From: an uncultured Eubacteriales bacterium
Lineage (GTDB): Bacteria; Bacillota; Clostridia; Lachnospirales; Lachnospiraceae
Direction: 5' to 3'
Assembly (NCBI GenBank): GCA_900319795.1
Contig: ONPU01000016.1
Coordinates: 1 to 64,000 of the forward strand
Length of the DNA stretch: 64,000 nt
Under the pieces are notes generated by a model that did no database searches, was not told the origin of the DNA, and saw nothing but the letters and a program-made list of their open reading frames with translations. Below, piece by piece: positions 49,163 to 57,423 of this stretch (position 1 is the stretch's first letter; each line of letters begins with the position of its first letter). The position numbers and the translations under genes were made by a program.

Positions 49163-50572
49163 TTATTCCGCGCAGAGCCGCCGGATCAGTTCGTCCAGTT
49201 CGCCGAGCGGCACCTGATTGTAGTAGAAAACCATCCTTTTTTCGGGGCCTGATGAAAATGCGCCATTTTCAGGCGGCAGAATTCTCAGCCCCAACTCTGC
49301 CCCGCGCCTGCAAAATGCCTCGACATCCAGCCCGTCCCCGGGCAGAAGCAGCAGGCTGATGCCCGAACGCGTGTCGAGCGGGCGGATGCGGTCGCCGCCA
49401 TATTTCCCAAAAGCACGCACGGCTTTCGTCAGTTTTCGCGCGTAAAGTGCCCGTTTTTTGCGGATGTTCGACTCGTACGTCCCGTCCGCCATGAAATACG
49501 CGAGCGCGAGCTGCTCCGTTTTCGAGCAGGTCTGGCTGTATTCCTCGCGGATGGAGGCGAAGAGCTCCGTCAGTTTTGCGGGCAGGACCATGTAACTGAT
49601 GCGGACCGCGGGGAAGAGGGTTGAGGAAAATGAACTGATATAGACCACCCGCCCGTCCTTGTCCAGGCCCTGCAGCGCCGGGATCGGCCGCCCGAAATAC
49701 CTCAGTTCGCTGTCGTAATCGTCCTCGATGATGACGCTTTCATTCTCCTTTGCCCACTCCAGAAGCTCGTAGCGCTTCGCGACAGGCATGACCGCGCCCG
49801 TCGGAAACTGGTTCGCAGGGCTCACATAGACGGCCGAAGGGATGTTCACGGGCAGCCGGTCGATCCGGAGCCCTTCGGGCCCGACCGGCACTTCCCTGAG
49901 GCTGAACCCTGCGTCGAGAAACATCCTCCGGACGGGCAGATAGCCCGGCTCCTCGACACTCACGTAAGCAATTCCAAGCTTCTTCAGAATTCTTCCCAGA
50001 TGCGCGGTCAGCTGCTGCGTGCCCGCCCCGACCACGATCTGCTCCTCGGACGCATACACGCCTCTCGCTTCATAGACATAGCGGGCGATTTCTCTCCTCA
50101 GCGCGAGCTCCCCCTGCACGTCGCCGCGCGTAAACAGCTGCTCTTCACAGTCATTATAGACTCTTGTGACGCATTTACGCCAGCTCCGGAAATCGAAGGC
50201 TTCCGGGTCGTGCCATAAGACAGTGGGGACAGTCCCCGCTGTCTTGTTCCCGGAAGGCCCGGATTTAGCGGCTTTCTGCGACAAGACACCGGGGACTGTC
50301 CCCACTGTCTTATCCATCGCCGGCAGATCCGCCACATAGAACCCCGACTGCGGTTTGCTGAAGATGTATCCCTCCGTCTCCAGCTGGCCGTAAGCCAGGC
50401 TGCAGGTTGTGATTGACAGCCCGGTCTGGCGGGCGGCCTCTCTTAAGGAAGGGAGCCTTTCACCTGCCGGGAGGCGGCCTCCGGAGATCTCGCCCTTTAT
50501 GAATCGATATAACTGTACATAGAGTGGCGTCGACTGATTGTGATCAATATTGGCAGAAAACAGCTGAATCAT
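49163..50572 (-). CDS. MocR/PdxR-type GntR regulator with aminotransferase-like domain
   Basis: Residues 1-80 are a GntR winged helix (PLYVQLYRFIKGEISGGRLP; GERLPSLREAARQTGLSITT). Residues 125-469 are a class I aminotransferase-like PLP domain: VVGAGTQQLTAHLGRIL, YVSPANQFPTGAVMPVAKR, IIEDDYDSELRYFGRP and SSFSSTLFPAVRISYMVL. In the last motif the PLP Lys of active MocR proteins (usually SxSKxLxP) is replaced by Thr. The linker (about 87-119) is translated repeat A11. It is divergent from an ECF S component, suggesting vitamin B6 control. DNA binding should be intact. Confidence 0.85.
   Translation of the reverse strand: MIQLFSANIDHNQSTPLYVQLYRFIKGEISGGRLPAGERLPSLREAARQTGLSITTCSLAYGQLETEGYIFSKPQSGFYVADLPAMDKTVGTVPGVLSQKAAKSGPSGNKTAGTVPTVLWHDPEAFDFRSWRKCVTRVYNDCEEQLFTRGDVQGELALRREIARYVYEARGVYASEEQIVVGAGTQQLTAHLGRILKKLGIAYVSVEEPGYLPVRRMFLDAGFSLREVPVGPEGLRIDRLPVNIPSAVYVSPANQFPTGAVMPVAKRYELLEWAKENESVIIEDDYDSELRYFGRPIPALQGLDKDGRVVYISSFSSTLFPAVRISYMVLPAKLTELFASIREEYSQTCSKTEQLALAYFMADGTYESNIRKKRALYARKLTKAVRAFGKYGGDRIRPLDTRSGISLLLLPGDGLDVEAFCRRGAELGLRILPPENGAFSSGPEKRMVFYYNQVPLGELDELIRRLCAE
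50216..50313. repeat. Family A repeat, long form, in frame inside the MocR/PdxR-type gene (locus A11)
   Basis: TAAGACAGTGGGGACAGTCC arm, GCTGTCTTG, a decayed centre (CCCGGAAGGCCCGGATTTAG) and ACAAGACACCGGGGACTGTC arm. On the minus strand it encodes DKTVGTVPGVLSQKAAKS, then GPSGNKTAGTVPTVLW between the HTH and aminotransferase domains. Confidence 0.9.
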
Positions 50573-50602
50573 TTTCTATTTCCTTAAACTGTATGTATCG
50601 AA

Positions 50603-50631
50603 TTAGACAAAATTGAATATTTTAATATATA
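50603..50631 (+). promoter_or_regulatory. Promoter of the ECF S-component gene in the divergent region
   Basis: TTAGAC (50603-50608) and TATATA (50626-50631) with a 17-base spacer. The 108-base region between the two divergent genes is the expected place for the MocR-type regulator to bind. Confidence 0.45.
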
Positions 50632-50680
50632 CAAAACAATGATAGGATATTTTCAGCCTTAAAGCAAGGAGGATCCGCAT

Positions 50681-51244
50681 ATGAAACACGAGCAGGTCTA
50701 CCAACTGAGTCTTGCCGGTCTTTTGACCGGACTTATACTGACATCGACGATGATGTTCCGCATTCCGATGCCCTTCACGAACGGCTACGTGCATCTGGGC
50801 GACACCATGATTTTTCTCGCGGTCATTGTTCTCGGCAAGAAATACGGGTGTCTCGCCGCAGGAGTCGGTTCCGCGCTCGCGGACCTTCTCGCGGGATATA
50901 CGCACTACGTGCCGTGGACATTTGTGATCAAGGCTGTGATGGCGCTTATGATCGGGATCGCGCTGGAACATTTTGCGGAAAATAAAACCTCGGGCAAGCA
51001 TTCCGCAAATGAGCACCCCATAAAAGTCCGCCTTCTGGAAGCAGTGGCCCTCATCCCTGCCGGCCTTGAAATGATCGCCGGCTATTACGCGGCCGCCTCC
51101 ATCATGCGCGGCAACTGGGTGACGCCGCTCTTTTCGGTGCCGGGAAATATTGCCCAGTACATCGTCTGCGCCGTCATTGCGGCTCTGCTCGCGGCGGCTC
51201 TCAAGCAGACATCCGCACGCAGATATTTCGCAATTCATATGTGA
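50681..51244 (+). CDS. ECF transporter S component, possibly vitamin B6 specific
   Basis: The 187-residue membrane protein has about six hydrophobic segments: LSLAGLLTGLILTSTMMFRI, GDTMIFLAVIVLGKKYG, SALADLLAGYTHYVPWTFVI and MIAGYYAAASIM. This matches S components of energy-coupling-factor importers that use shared EcfA/EcfT modules encoded elsewhere. The divergent MocR/PdxR-type regulator points to a pyridoxine-type substrate, which is inferred from context. AAGGAGG precedes the ATG. A TIGR01440 gene follows 20 bases downstream. Confidence 0.82.
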   Translation: MKHEQVYQLSLAGLLTGLILTSTMMFRIPMPFTNGYVHLGDTMIFLAVIVLGKKYGCLAAGVGSALADLLAGYTHYVPWTFVIKAVMALMIGIALEHFAENKTSGKHSANEHPIKVRLLEAVALIPAGLEMIAGYYAAASIMRGNWVTPLFSVPGNIAQYIVCAVIAALLAAALKQTSARRYFAIHM

Positions 51245-51264
51245 CACCATTCAAGGAGGACAAT

Positions 51265-51828
51265 ATGGATCTGAACAGGATCAAAGAAGAAGCAGCGTCT
51301 GCGGCGGCAGAACTCTGCGAAACCGCAAAACTTAAGGCGGGCGATATTTTCGTCGTCGGCTGTTCTTCCAGCGAAGTGCTGGGCGAGAAGATCGGGACTC
51401 ACACGAGCCTCGACGTGGCGGAAGCTATCTACGAAGGGATCAACGAGGTTCTGGCGCCGCGCGGAATATTCCTGGCCGGCCAGTGCTGTGAGCACCTCAA
51501 TCGCGCTCTGGTTATTGAAAATGAGGCGCTTCGCGCCTACCGGCTCCGCCAGGTCAACGCCATTCCTCAGCCGAACCACGCCGGCGGGGCGTTCGGGACG
51601 GTCTGCTATAAGCGCATGAAGGACGCCGTCCTCGCCGAAAGCCTGATGGCGGAAGCGAGAGCCGGAATCGACATCGGCGCGACGCTCATCGGCATGCACA
51701 TCCGCCCGGTTGTCGTCCCCGTCCGCCTTACGACCAGGAAAATCGGTGACGCGCCCGTCATAGCGGCGCGGTCCCGCATTCCTTATACGGGAGGGCAGCG
51801 CGCCGTCTATGACGAACGCTTCCTTTAA
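51265..51828 (+). CDS. TIGR01440 (DUF436, YwlG-like) protein
   Basis: The 187-residue protein contains DIFVVGCSSSEVLGEKIGTH, IFLAGQCCEHLNRALVIENE, PQPNHAGGAFGTVCYKRMKD and ATLIGMHIRPVVVPVRL. This is the Firmicute family TIGR01440/YwlG, whose function is unknown to me. Cotranscription with the ECF S component is likely (20 bases apart, AAGGAGG before the ATG). The TAA is followed directly by TAAGAC of repeat A12. Confidence 0.88.
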   Translation: MDLNRIKEEAASAAAELCETAKLKAGDIFVVGCSSSEVLGEKIGTHTSLDVAEAIYEGINEVLAPRGIFLAGQCCEHLNRALVIENEALRAYRLRQVNAIPQPNHAGGAFGTVCYKRMKDAVLAESLMAEARAGIDIGATLIGMHIRPVVVPVRLTTRKIGDAPVIAARSRIPYTGGQRAVYDERFL

Positions 51829-51926
51829 TAAGACAGTGGGGACAGTCCCCGTTGTCTTACGCGAAAAAACGCCGGATTTCCGGCGTTTTTTTCGATAAGA
51901 CACCAGGGACTGTCCCCACTGTCTTA
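51829..51926. repeat. Family A palindromic repeat, long form (locus A12)
   Basis: AAGACAGTGGGGACAGTCCC arm, centre AAAAAACGCCGG-ATT-CCGGCGTTTTTT (a strong two-way terminator; stem base pairs changed on both sides relative to A2), and ATAAGACACCAGGGACTGTC arm. Lies between convergent genes and provides the TAA of the AraC gene. Confidence 0.9.
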
Positions 51927-52769
51927 TGTCATGCGGTTCTCAGCGCGCCAGGCGCGCGGTGAGGAGTTGTAGTAGTTTTTGAAAGCGCGTGAGAAGTGGA
52001 GGGCGTTTTCGTAGCCGACGGCTTCCGCGACGGAGGAGACGGGGAGGTCGGTGAGCTTCAGGAGCTCGGCGGCCTTGATCATGCGGTAGCTGAGCAGGAA
52101 ATGCTGCGGCGACTTCCCGACCGTATCGCGGAAAATCCGGCCGAAATAGCTGCGGTTCAGACCGGAATTTTTGGCGATGTCTTCCACGGAGATGTTGTTT
52201 CTGTAATTTTTCTCTATATAGGACAGCGCCTCCTTGATATAGAAATCCCGGAGATTGCTGCCGGTTTCGAACTTCTTTCGCGTGGCGGAGCGGAGAAGGT
52301 AGTCGAAGAAGAGGTAGAGATGCCCGATGAGGTGCAGGGACGGCTCGGTGCCGTTTTCCGCAATGTATTTCATTTCTTCCGCCATTTTCTGGCTGAGTTC
52401 GCGGGAATGCGCGCGGTAAGCGGGAGAATTCCTGGAGAAACCGGCCATTTCCAGCTGCTGCTTGACCCGAAGGCCGTCGAATTCAATCCAGATATACTCC
52501 CAAGGCAGCCGCTGATCCGCGATATACGTGGTCACCTGCCCGGGAATCAGCAGAAAACCCTCGCCGCTTTTTACGGAAAGCTCCAGGTCATTTCCTTCGG
52601 CATCCGTCGAATACAGCTTTCCCGTTCCCGAAACAACATAGTGAAATACAAAATGATTCCGCGCCGCGGGCCCGAATGAGTGTCCCGGCGTGCATTGTTC
52701 ATGCCCGTACTGGTACATCACAAGGTCGATGAAGCTCGTCATCGGAAATATCCCAAAACTGTAAAGCAT
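51924..52769 (-). CDS. AraC-family regulator (paralogue 1)
   Basis: The 281-residue protein has an N-terminal cupin sensor (QYGHEQCTPGHSFGPAARNH; LLIPGQVTTYIADQRLPWEY) and C-terminal double HTH (VEDIAKNSGLNRSYFGRIFR; AEAVGYENALHFSRAFKNYY). The start at 52769 follows AGAGGGGGA; a longer frame has no site. It closely resembles the divergent paralogue at 52990 (shared PGHSFGP). Near an alpha-galactoside operon, so likely a sugar-use activator. TAA is fused to repeat A12. Confidence 0.87.
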   Translation of the reverse strand: MLYSFGIFPMTSFIDLVMYQYGHEQCTPGHSFGPAARNHFVFHYVVSGTGKLYSTDAEGNDLELSVKSGEGFLLIPGQVTTYIADQRLPWEYIWIEFDGLRVKQQLEMAGFSRNSPAYRAHSRELSQKMAEEMKYIAENGTEPSLHLIGHLYLFFDYLLRSATRKKFETGSNLRDFYIKEALSYIEKNYRNNISVEDIAKNSGLNRSYFGRIFRDTVGKSPQHFLLSYRMIKAAELLKLTDLPVSSVAEAVGYENALHFSRAFKNYYNSSPRAWRAENRMT

Positions 52770-52875
52770 ATCAGTCCCCCTCTTTTTTACTGAAAATGAT
52801 GTCCTCTCCCGGGCCTTCCTAAATAGAATATATAGCACAATGCGACTTCATTTGAATGGAAAAATGTCAAATACC

Positions 52876-52937
52876 GCAAAATGGTATATTTCCCGTTTCC
52901 CGCCGCCATTCTAAGCGGCAAAATGGCATTTTATAAT
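52876..52937 (+). promoter_or_regulatory. Direct repeats and -10 element between the two AraC genes
   Basis: GCAAAATGG occurs at 52876-52884 and 52918-52926, exactly 42 bases apart (four helical turns), followed by TATAAT at 52932-52937. This spacing is typical for AraC-type activator sites, so these may be binding sites controlling the 52990 gene. Inferred. Confidence 0.45.
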
Positions 52938-52989
52938 ATTTTCAGAAACCGATAAAAAAGGATCTGTTACAAAGAAAGGCCGGACCGGG

Positions 52990-53904
52990 ATGCAGGAAAA
53001 TATGTACATTTTTCATAAAGAAGAAGACAGTTCGTCACCGGACGGCCTGCACGTACCGAGAGATCTGTATACGATCACCGCACTTCAGTTCGATCACTGC
53101 GGCGTGGAGCAGTGTTTGCCGGGACACAGTTTCGGACCGAATACGAGGACGGAATTCGTCATTCATTTTGTACTTGACGGAACGGGAACCTTGACGAATC
53201 CGAAGGGCAGTTTCGAGGTGCACAGCGGACAGATGTTTATTCTGTTTCCCGGCGAAGCGCACATGTATACTGCCGATAAGGTGAATCCGTGGCACTACTG
53301 CTGGATCGGCTTTCGCGGTGAAAGGGCCGATCAGCTGATGCGGAGCGTCGGATTTTCCGAGCAGACGCCCGTGCTTCCCGTGAAAAATATCGCACTCATC
53401 CATGAGGAGATTGAGGCAATCCTGAAACTTCCGAACACTCGTCCCGAAGACTATTTCCGCCGCACAGCCCATACATACAATATTTTTGCGCTTCTTTTGG
53501 AAAATGCCGAAAAGCCTGCAGAATCAAACCTGCCTGAAGAGTCCCGGGATTTTTCTTACGCGACTTATGCAATTCGCTATATTCAGCGGAACTTCAACAA
53601 AAAAATCACGATTGCCGAGCTCGCAGACCACATCGGCATCTCCAGAAGCTATCTCACCCAGCTTGTCAAGGAACAGATCGGAATATCCCCGCAGGAGTAC
53701 CTGATCAATTACCGGCTGGAACATGCCGCTCACCATCTCAGGAACTCGACGGACCCCGTCCGCTATATCGCACAGGAGTGCGGATATGAGGATTCGATGG
53801 CATTTTCAAAGGCATTTCGCAGAAAATACGGGAAAAGCCCGAGTGAGTACCGGAGCGAATGGGGCAGACAGCGGGAGAAGGAAGATATTTCCAAAGAACC
53901 ATAA
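52990..53904 (+). CDS. AraC-family regulator (paralogue 2)
   Basis: The 304-residue protein has the cupin sensor (GVEQCLPGHSFGPNTRTEFV; MFILFPGEAHMYTADKVNPW) and double HTH (IAELADHIGISRSYLTQLVK; AQECGYEDSMAFSKAFRRKY). It is transcribed toward the binding-protein gene at 54038 and is the most likely activator of the alpha-galactoside operon, with the sugar sensed by the cupin domain. CGGACCGGG precedes the ATG, a poor site. Confidence 0.88.
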   Translation: MQENMYIFHKEEDSSSPDGLHVPRDLYTITALQFDHCGVEQCLPGHSFGPNTRTEFVIHFVLDGTGTLTNPKGSFEVHSGQMFILFPGEAHMYTADKVNPWHYCWIGFRGERADQLMRSVGFSEQTPVLPVKNIALIHEEIEAILKLPNTRPEDYFRRTAHTYNIFALLLENAEKPAESNLPEESRDFSYATYAIRYIQRNFNKKITIAELADHIGISRSYLTQLVKEQIGISPQEYLINYRLEHAAHHLRNSTDPVRYIAQECGYEDSMAFSKAFRRKYGKSPSEYRSEWGRQREKEDISKEP

Positions 53905-53909
53905 AAAAG

Positions 53910-53930
53910 ACATTCTGCCATAGAGAATGT
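53910..53930. terminator. Short hairpin after the AraC paralogue 2 gene
   Basis: ACATTCT (53910-53916) and AGAATGT (53924-53930) form a 7-bp stem just after the stop. Weak. The rest of 53931-54037 is AT-rich leader with no clear promoter match. Confidence 0.35.
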
Positions 53931-54037
53931 ACATGCGTCCATAGACCGCGATGTCGATTCTAACTAAACTCAATTTGTATTCCTGCGTAAAAACATCAAA
54001 ATACACAAAGTTTTTCATGCGAAAGGAGAACGAAAAC

Positions 54038-55456
54038 ATGAAGAAAAAGGTATTGTCAATGCTCCTTGCCTCGGCAATGGTCCTGTCACTTGCAGCCTGC
54101 GGAGGATCCGGAAGCGCAGCGCCGGCATCGGACGCCGGCGGGACAGACGCAGCGGCAGCGGAAGAAGCTCCGGCTGAAGAGGCAGCTGCCGAAGAAGCAC
54201 CGGCCGAAGAAGCTGCAGCGGATACTGCGGCACCGGCATCGGGCGGCGGAAGCATCACAATCAATATCTGGGACTCCAACCAGCAGCCGGGTCTGCAGCA
54301 GATCGTCGACGAGTGGAGCAAGGAAAGCGGCGTTTCAGCCAAGATCGAAGTCGTGGACTGGGACAACTACTGGACGCTTCTCGAAGCCGGCGCATCCGGC
54401 GGCACAATGCCGGACGTCTTCTGGATGCACTCCAATACCGTTCAGATGTATATGGAAAATGACATCCTCTTAAAGCTCAACGACTACATCGACAAAGACG
54501 ACACGATCGACATGAGCAAATATTACGAGGGCATCGTCAACCTCTACACCCGCAGCGACGGCAACATTTACGCCATCCCGAAGGACCATGACACCATCGC
54601 TCTTCTTTACAACAAGGCCATCTTCGATCAGTACGGCGTTGAATGTCCGACCGACGAATGGACATGGGAAGATGTCTATGAAGCGGCAGCGAAGATTACC
54701 GAAGCTTCCGGCGGCGAAGTTTACGGTTACGCGATGAACACTTCCAACAACCAGGACGGCTGGTACAACCTGGTCTATGACTACGGCGCACAGATCATCA
54801 ACGATACTCATGACGGCACAAGCATCGGCTCCGCCGAAGGCAAGGCCGGTATGGAAATGGTCAGAAAGATCCTTACCGTTGCGGCTCCTCAGTCCGTCGT
54901 TGCCGAAACAGGTACAGATTCCCTGTTCCAGTCCGGCAAGGTCGCTATGATCACACAGGGTTCCTGGATGATCAATTCCTTCTACACAGCCGAGAACCAC
55001 GCGGACTATTACTGGGCACTTCTGCCGTACGCTGATGTGAACGGAAACGGCACCTGCGATGACGGCGAACGTTATTCCGCATACAACGGCCTTGGCTGGG
55101 CGGCTTCTGCAGCGACAGCTAACCCGGATGCCTGCTACAGCCTCATTTCCTACCTCTGCTCCGAAGAAGGACAGAAGAAGCAGGCCGAACTCGGCATCAC
55201 AATGGCCGGTATGGAAGGCGTTTCTGATGCGTTCGCAAACGCATTTGACGGAATGGACGTATCCGCGTTCGTGAAGATCGAAGATTACAGGCTCTTCTTC
55301 CGTCCGTATACCAGAAAAACAACTGTTTGGGAAGATGCTCTTCAGCAGCAGGGCGGTTTCCTTGATCCGTGGCAGAATCCGGAAGATCCGGCTCTTATGG
55401 AGCAGGCCTGCGATAACGCCCAGAAGATCATCGAAGACGCGATTGCGGCAGAATAA
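54038..55456 (+). CDS. Sugar ABC transporter substrate-binding lipoprotein (family 1)
   Basis: ATG 54038 follows AAAGGAG. The signal MKKKVLSMLLASAMVLSLAA ends with lipobox LAAC. A low-complexity Ala/Glu linker (EEAPAEEAAAEEAPAEEAAA) follows. The binding domain has INIWDSNQQPGLQQIVDEWS, GTMPDVFWMHSNTVQMYM, AIPKDHDTIALLYNKAIFD and ALLPYADVNGNGTCDDG. It is a solute-binding family 1 protein for an oligosaccharide, probably an alpha-galactoside given the GH36 gene downstream. It is separated from the permease genes by a hairpin repeat. Confidence 0.9.
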   Translation: MKKKVLSMLLASAMVLSLAACGGSGSAAPASDAGGTDAAAAEEAPAEEAAAEEAPAEEAAADTAAPASGGGSITINIWDSNQQPGLQQIVDEWSKESGVSAKIEVVDWDNYWTLLEAGASGGTMPDVFWMHSNTVQMYMENDILLKLNDYIDKDDTIDMSKYYEGIVNLYTRSDGNIYAIPKDHDTIALLYNKAIFDQYGVECPTDEWTWEDVYEAAAKITEASGGEVYGYAMNTSNNQDGWYNLVYDYGAQIINDTHDGTSIGSAEGKAGMEMVRKILTVAAPQSVVAETGTDSLFQSGKVAMITQGSWMINSFYTAENHADYYWALLPYADVNGNGTCDDGERYSAYNGLGWAASAATANPDACYSLISYLCSEEGQKKQAELGITMAGMEGVSDAFANAFDGMDVSAFVKIEDYRLFFRPYTRKTTVWEDALQQQGGFLDPWQNPEDPALMEQACDNAQKIIEDAIAAE

Positions 55457-55469
55457 TTTCCACCCGGGG

Positions 55470-55556
55470 TGTGCCAAGGGTGTCAGGGACCTTTGGCACG
55501 CTCTTCATTTTCCGAAAAAATGTCTCGTGCCGGCGGTTCCTGACACTTAAGGCACG
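55470..55556. repeat. Family B-like hairpin pair between binding-protein and permease genes
   Basis: GTGTGCCAAGGGTGTC-AGG-GACCTTTGGCAC and GTGCCGGCGGTTCCTGACAC-TTAAGGCAC. The arms are diverged from family B but keep the GTGCC...GGCAC ends and the CCTGACAC core. Its place, between the binding-protein gene and the permease gene, is that of mRNA-stabilising REP hairpins in other sugar operons. Confidence 0.65.
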
Positions 55557-55570
55557 TCGGGAGGATTTAG

Positions 55571-56470
55571 ATGAGTGAAAAAAAGAAGAAAGGTATGACG
55601 GCTGCCGAGAAGCGGACGGCATACTGGGCGTGGGCATTCGTCGCGCCAACAATCATCGGCCTTATCGTGCTGAATTTCTATCCCGCGATCAATACGGTCT
55701 GGCAGTCACTGTGCAAAACGGGAGATTTCGGCAGGGGCAACACATTTGTCGGTTTTGCCAATTACGCGAAGGTTCTGAGCGCCGGAGAGACCTGGCAGTC
55801 ACTCTGGAATACGATCAAATACGCGTTGATTGAGGTTCCGTTCGGCGTTGTGATCGCGCTGATCCTCGCGGTGTTCCTCAACCAGAAACTGAAGGGAACA
55901 TCCGTGTTCCGTACCATTTTCTTCCTGCCGATGGTCTGCGCGCCCGCAGCTGTCGCGATGGTCTGGAAATGGCTCTACAACCAGCAGTTCGGTCTTTTGA
56001 ACAACATTTTCCATACAAATGTCGCCTGGATTTCGAATCCGAAGATCGCCTGGATTTCCATCGCTATCATCGGCGTCTGGTCCGTGATCGGCTACAACAT
56101 GGTTCTTTTCATCTCCGGTCTTCAGGAAATTCCGGGAGACTATTACGAAGCGGCTTCGATCGACGGCGCCAACGGCGTCCGCCAGTTCCTGAGCATTACC
56201 GTTCCGCTTCTTTCCCCGACAACCTTCTTCATTGTACAGACAAGGCTGATCGGCGCGCTGACCGTCTTCGACCTGATGTTCATGGTCATGGACAAGACAA
56301 ATCTGGCGCTGCAGAAAACGCAGTCCATCGTCTACCTCTTCTATACCTATGCGTTCACGAACGGCAATAAAGGCTATGGCGCTACGCTGGTCATGGTTCT
56401 TGTGGTCTTCATCATGATTGTCACGTTCATCATGCAGAAGGCAGAGAAGAAGTTCGTGTACTACAACTGA
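55571..56470 (+). CDS. Sugar ABC transporter permease 1 (MalF-type)
   Basis: The 299-residue protein has about six membrane segments (AYWAWAFVAPTIIGLIVLNF first) and the EAA loop YYEAASIDGANGVRQFLSIT. It is the larger, MalF/UgpA-like permease of a CUT1 importer. It pairs with the next gene. AGGATTTAG is the nearest upstream purine-rich site. No ATPase gene is in this operon, so a shared MsmK-type ATPase is probably used. Confidence 0.92.
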   Translation: MSEKKKKGMTAAEKRTAYWAWAFVAPTIIGLIVLNFYPAINTVWQSLCKTGDFGRGNTFVGFANYAKVLSAGETWQSLWNTIKYALIEVPFGVVIALILAVFLNQKLKGTSVFRTIFFLPMVCAPAAVAMVWKWLYNQQFGLLNNIFHTNVAWISNPKIAWISIAIIGVWSVIGYNMVLFISGLQEIPGDYYEAASIDGANGVRQFLSITVPLLSPTTFFIVQTRLIGALTVFDLMFMVMDKTNLALQKTQSIVYLFYTYAFTNGNKGYGATLVMVLVVFIMIVTFIMQKAEKKFVYYN

Positions 56471-56485
56471 CGGGAGGAACGGATT

Positions 56486-57325
56486 ATGTCAATTGAAGCA
56501 AGGAACCGTATGAATAAGATCATCATGTACGTCATTCTTGTGATTATGGCGTTCATCATGCTCGTCCCGTTTGCCTGGATGATTCTGACCGCGGTCAAGA
56601 CCAATCAGGAATCGATTTCGGTCGCCCCGTTCTACATTCTGCCGCACAACGGCTGGCACTGGGAGAACTTCGCGACGGTCTGGAAGAGCTATAATTTCGT
56701 TATTCTCTATAAAAATACCCTGCTTATGATTTTCTTCCGCGTCGTCTGCGCGTGCCTGACCGCAACCATGGCGGGCTATGCGTTCGGCCGGCTTGAGTTC
56801 CCGGGCAAGAAGTTTCTGTTCTCGCTGATCCTGATCCAGATGATGATTCCGGCGCAGATCTTCATTATTCCGCAGTACCTGATGGTTTCGTCTCTCGGAC
56901 TTCTGAACAGCGTGGCGGGCCTCGTATTTCCGGGTATCGTGACGGCGTTCGGCACCTACCTGCTGAAAACAGGGTACCAGGGCCTGCCAAAGGATCTTGA
57001 AGAGGCAGCGGGTATCGACGGCTGCAACATCGGCCAGAAATTCCTTCTGATCATGATGCCGCTGACCCGTTCCGCCATGATTTCTCTCGGCATCTTCACA
57101 GCCCTCTTCGCGTTCAAGGATCTGATGTGGCCGATGATCGTCTGCACGAATTCCGCGACGACAACGCTTTCGGCGGGTCTTGCCAAGATGCAGGGCCAGT
57201 ACGGCAGCGACTATCCGACGATGATGGCTTCCGCCGTGCTCGCAATTATTCCGATGATCGTGATATACGTCATTTTCCAGAAACAGTTCGTGGAAGGTAT
57301 TGCTACTTCCGGCGGCAAGCTGTAA
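56486..57325 (+). CDS. Sugar ABC transporter permease 2 (MalG-type)
   Basis: The 279-residue protein has six membrane segments (IIMYVILVIMAFIMLVPFAW first) and the EAA loop LEEAAGIDGCNIGQKFLLIM. It is the MalG/UgpE-like partner of permease 1. GGGAGGA lies about seven bases before the ATG, 15 bases after the stop of permease 1. A terminator-like hairpin follows at 57375. Confidence 0.92.
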   Translation: MSIEARNRMNKIIMYVILVIMAFIMLVPFAWMILTAVKTNQESISVAPFYILPHNGWHWENFATVWKSYNFVILYKNTLLMIFFRVVCACLTATMAGYAFGRLEFPGKKFLFSLILIQMMIPAQIFIIPQYLMVSSLGLLNSVAGLVFPGIVTAFGTYLLKTGYQGLPKDLEEAAGIDGCNIGQKFLLIMMPLTRSAMISLGIFTALFAFKDLMWPMIVCTNSATTTLSAGLAKMQGQYGSDYPTMMASAVLAIIPMIVIYVIFQKQFVEGIATSGGKL

Positions 57326-57374
57326 GAGATCAGTCAGCGATTATCGCATTCATATTTACCTTCCTTTTATGACG

Positions 57375-57413
57375 AGCCGGAAGCATCATTTTACAAAAAA
57401 TGCTTTCGGCTTC
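57375..57413 (+). terminator. Hairpin after the permease genes
   Basis: AGCCGGAAGCAT (57375-57386) pairs with ATGCTTTCGGCT (57400-57411), one G-U pair, then TCTCTTATG. It may terminate partly and lower expression of the following genes. Confidence 0.65.
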
Positions 57414-57423
57414 TCTTATGTAA

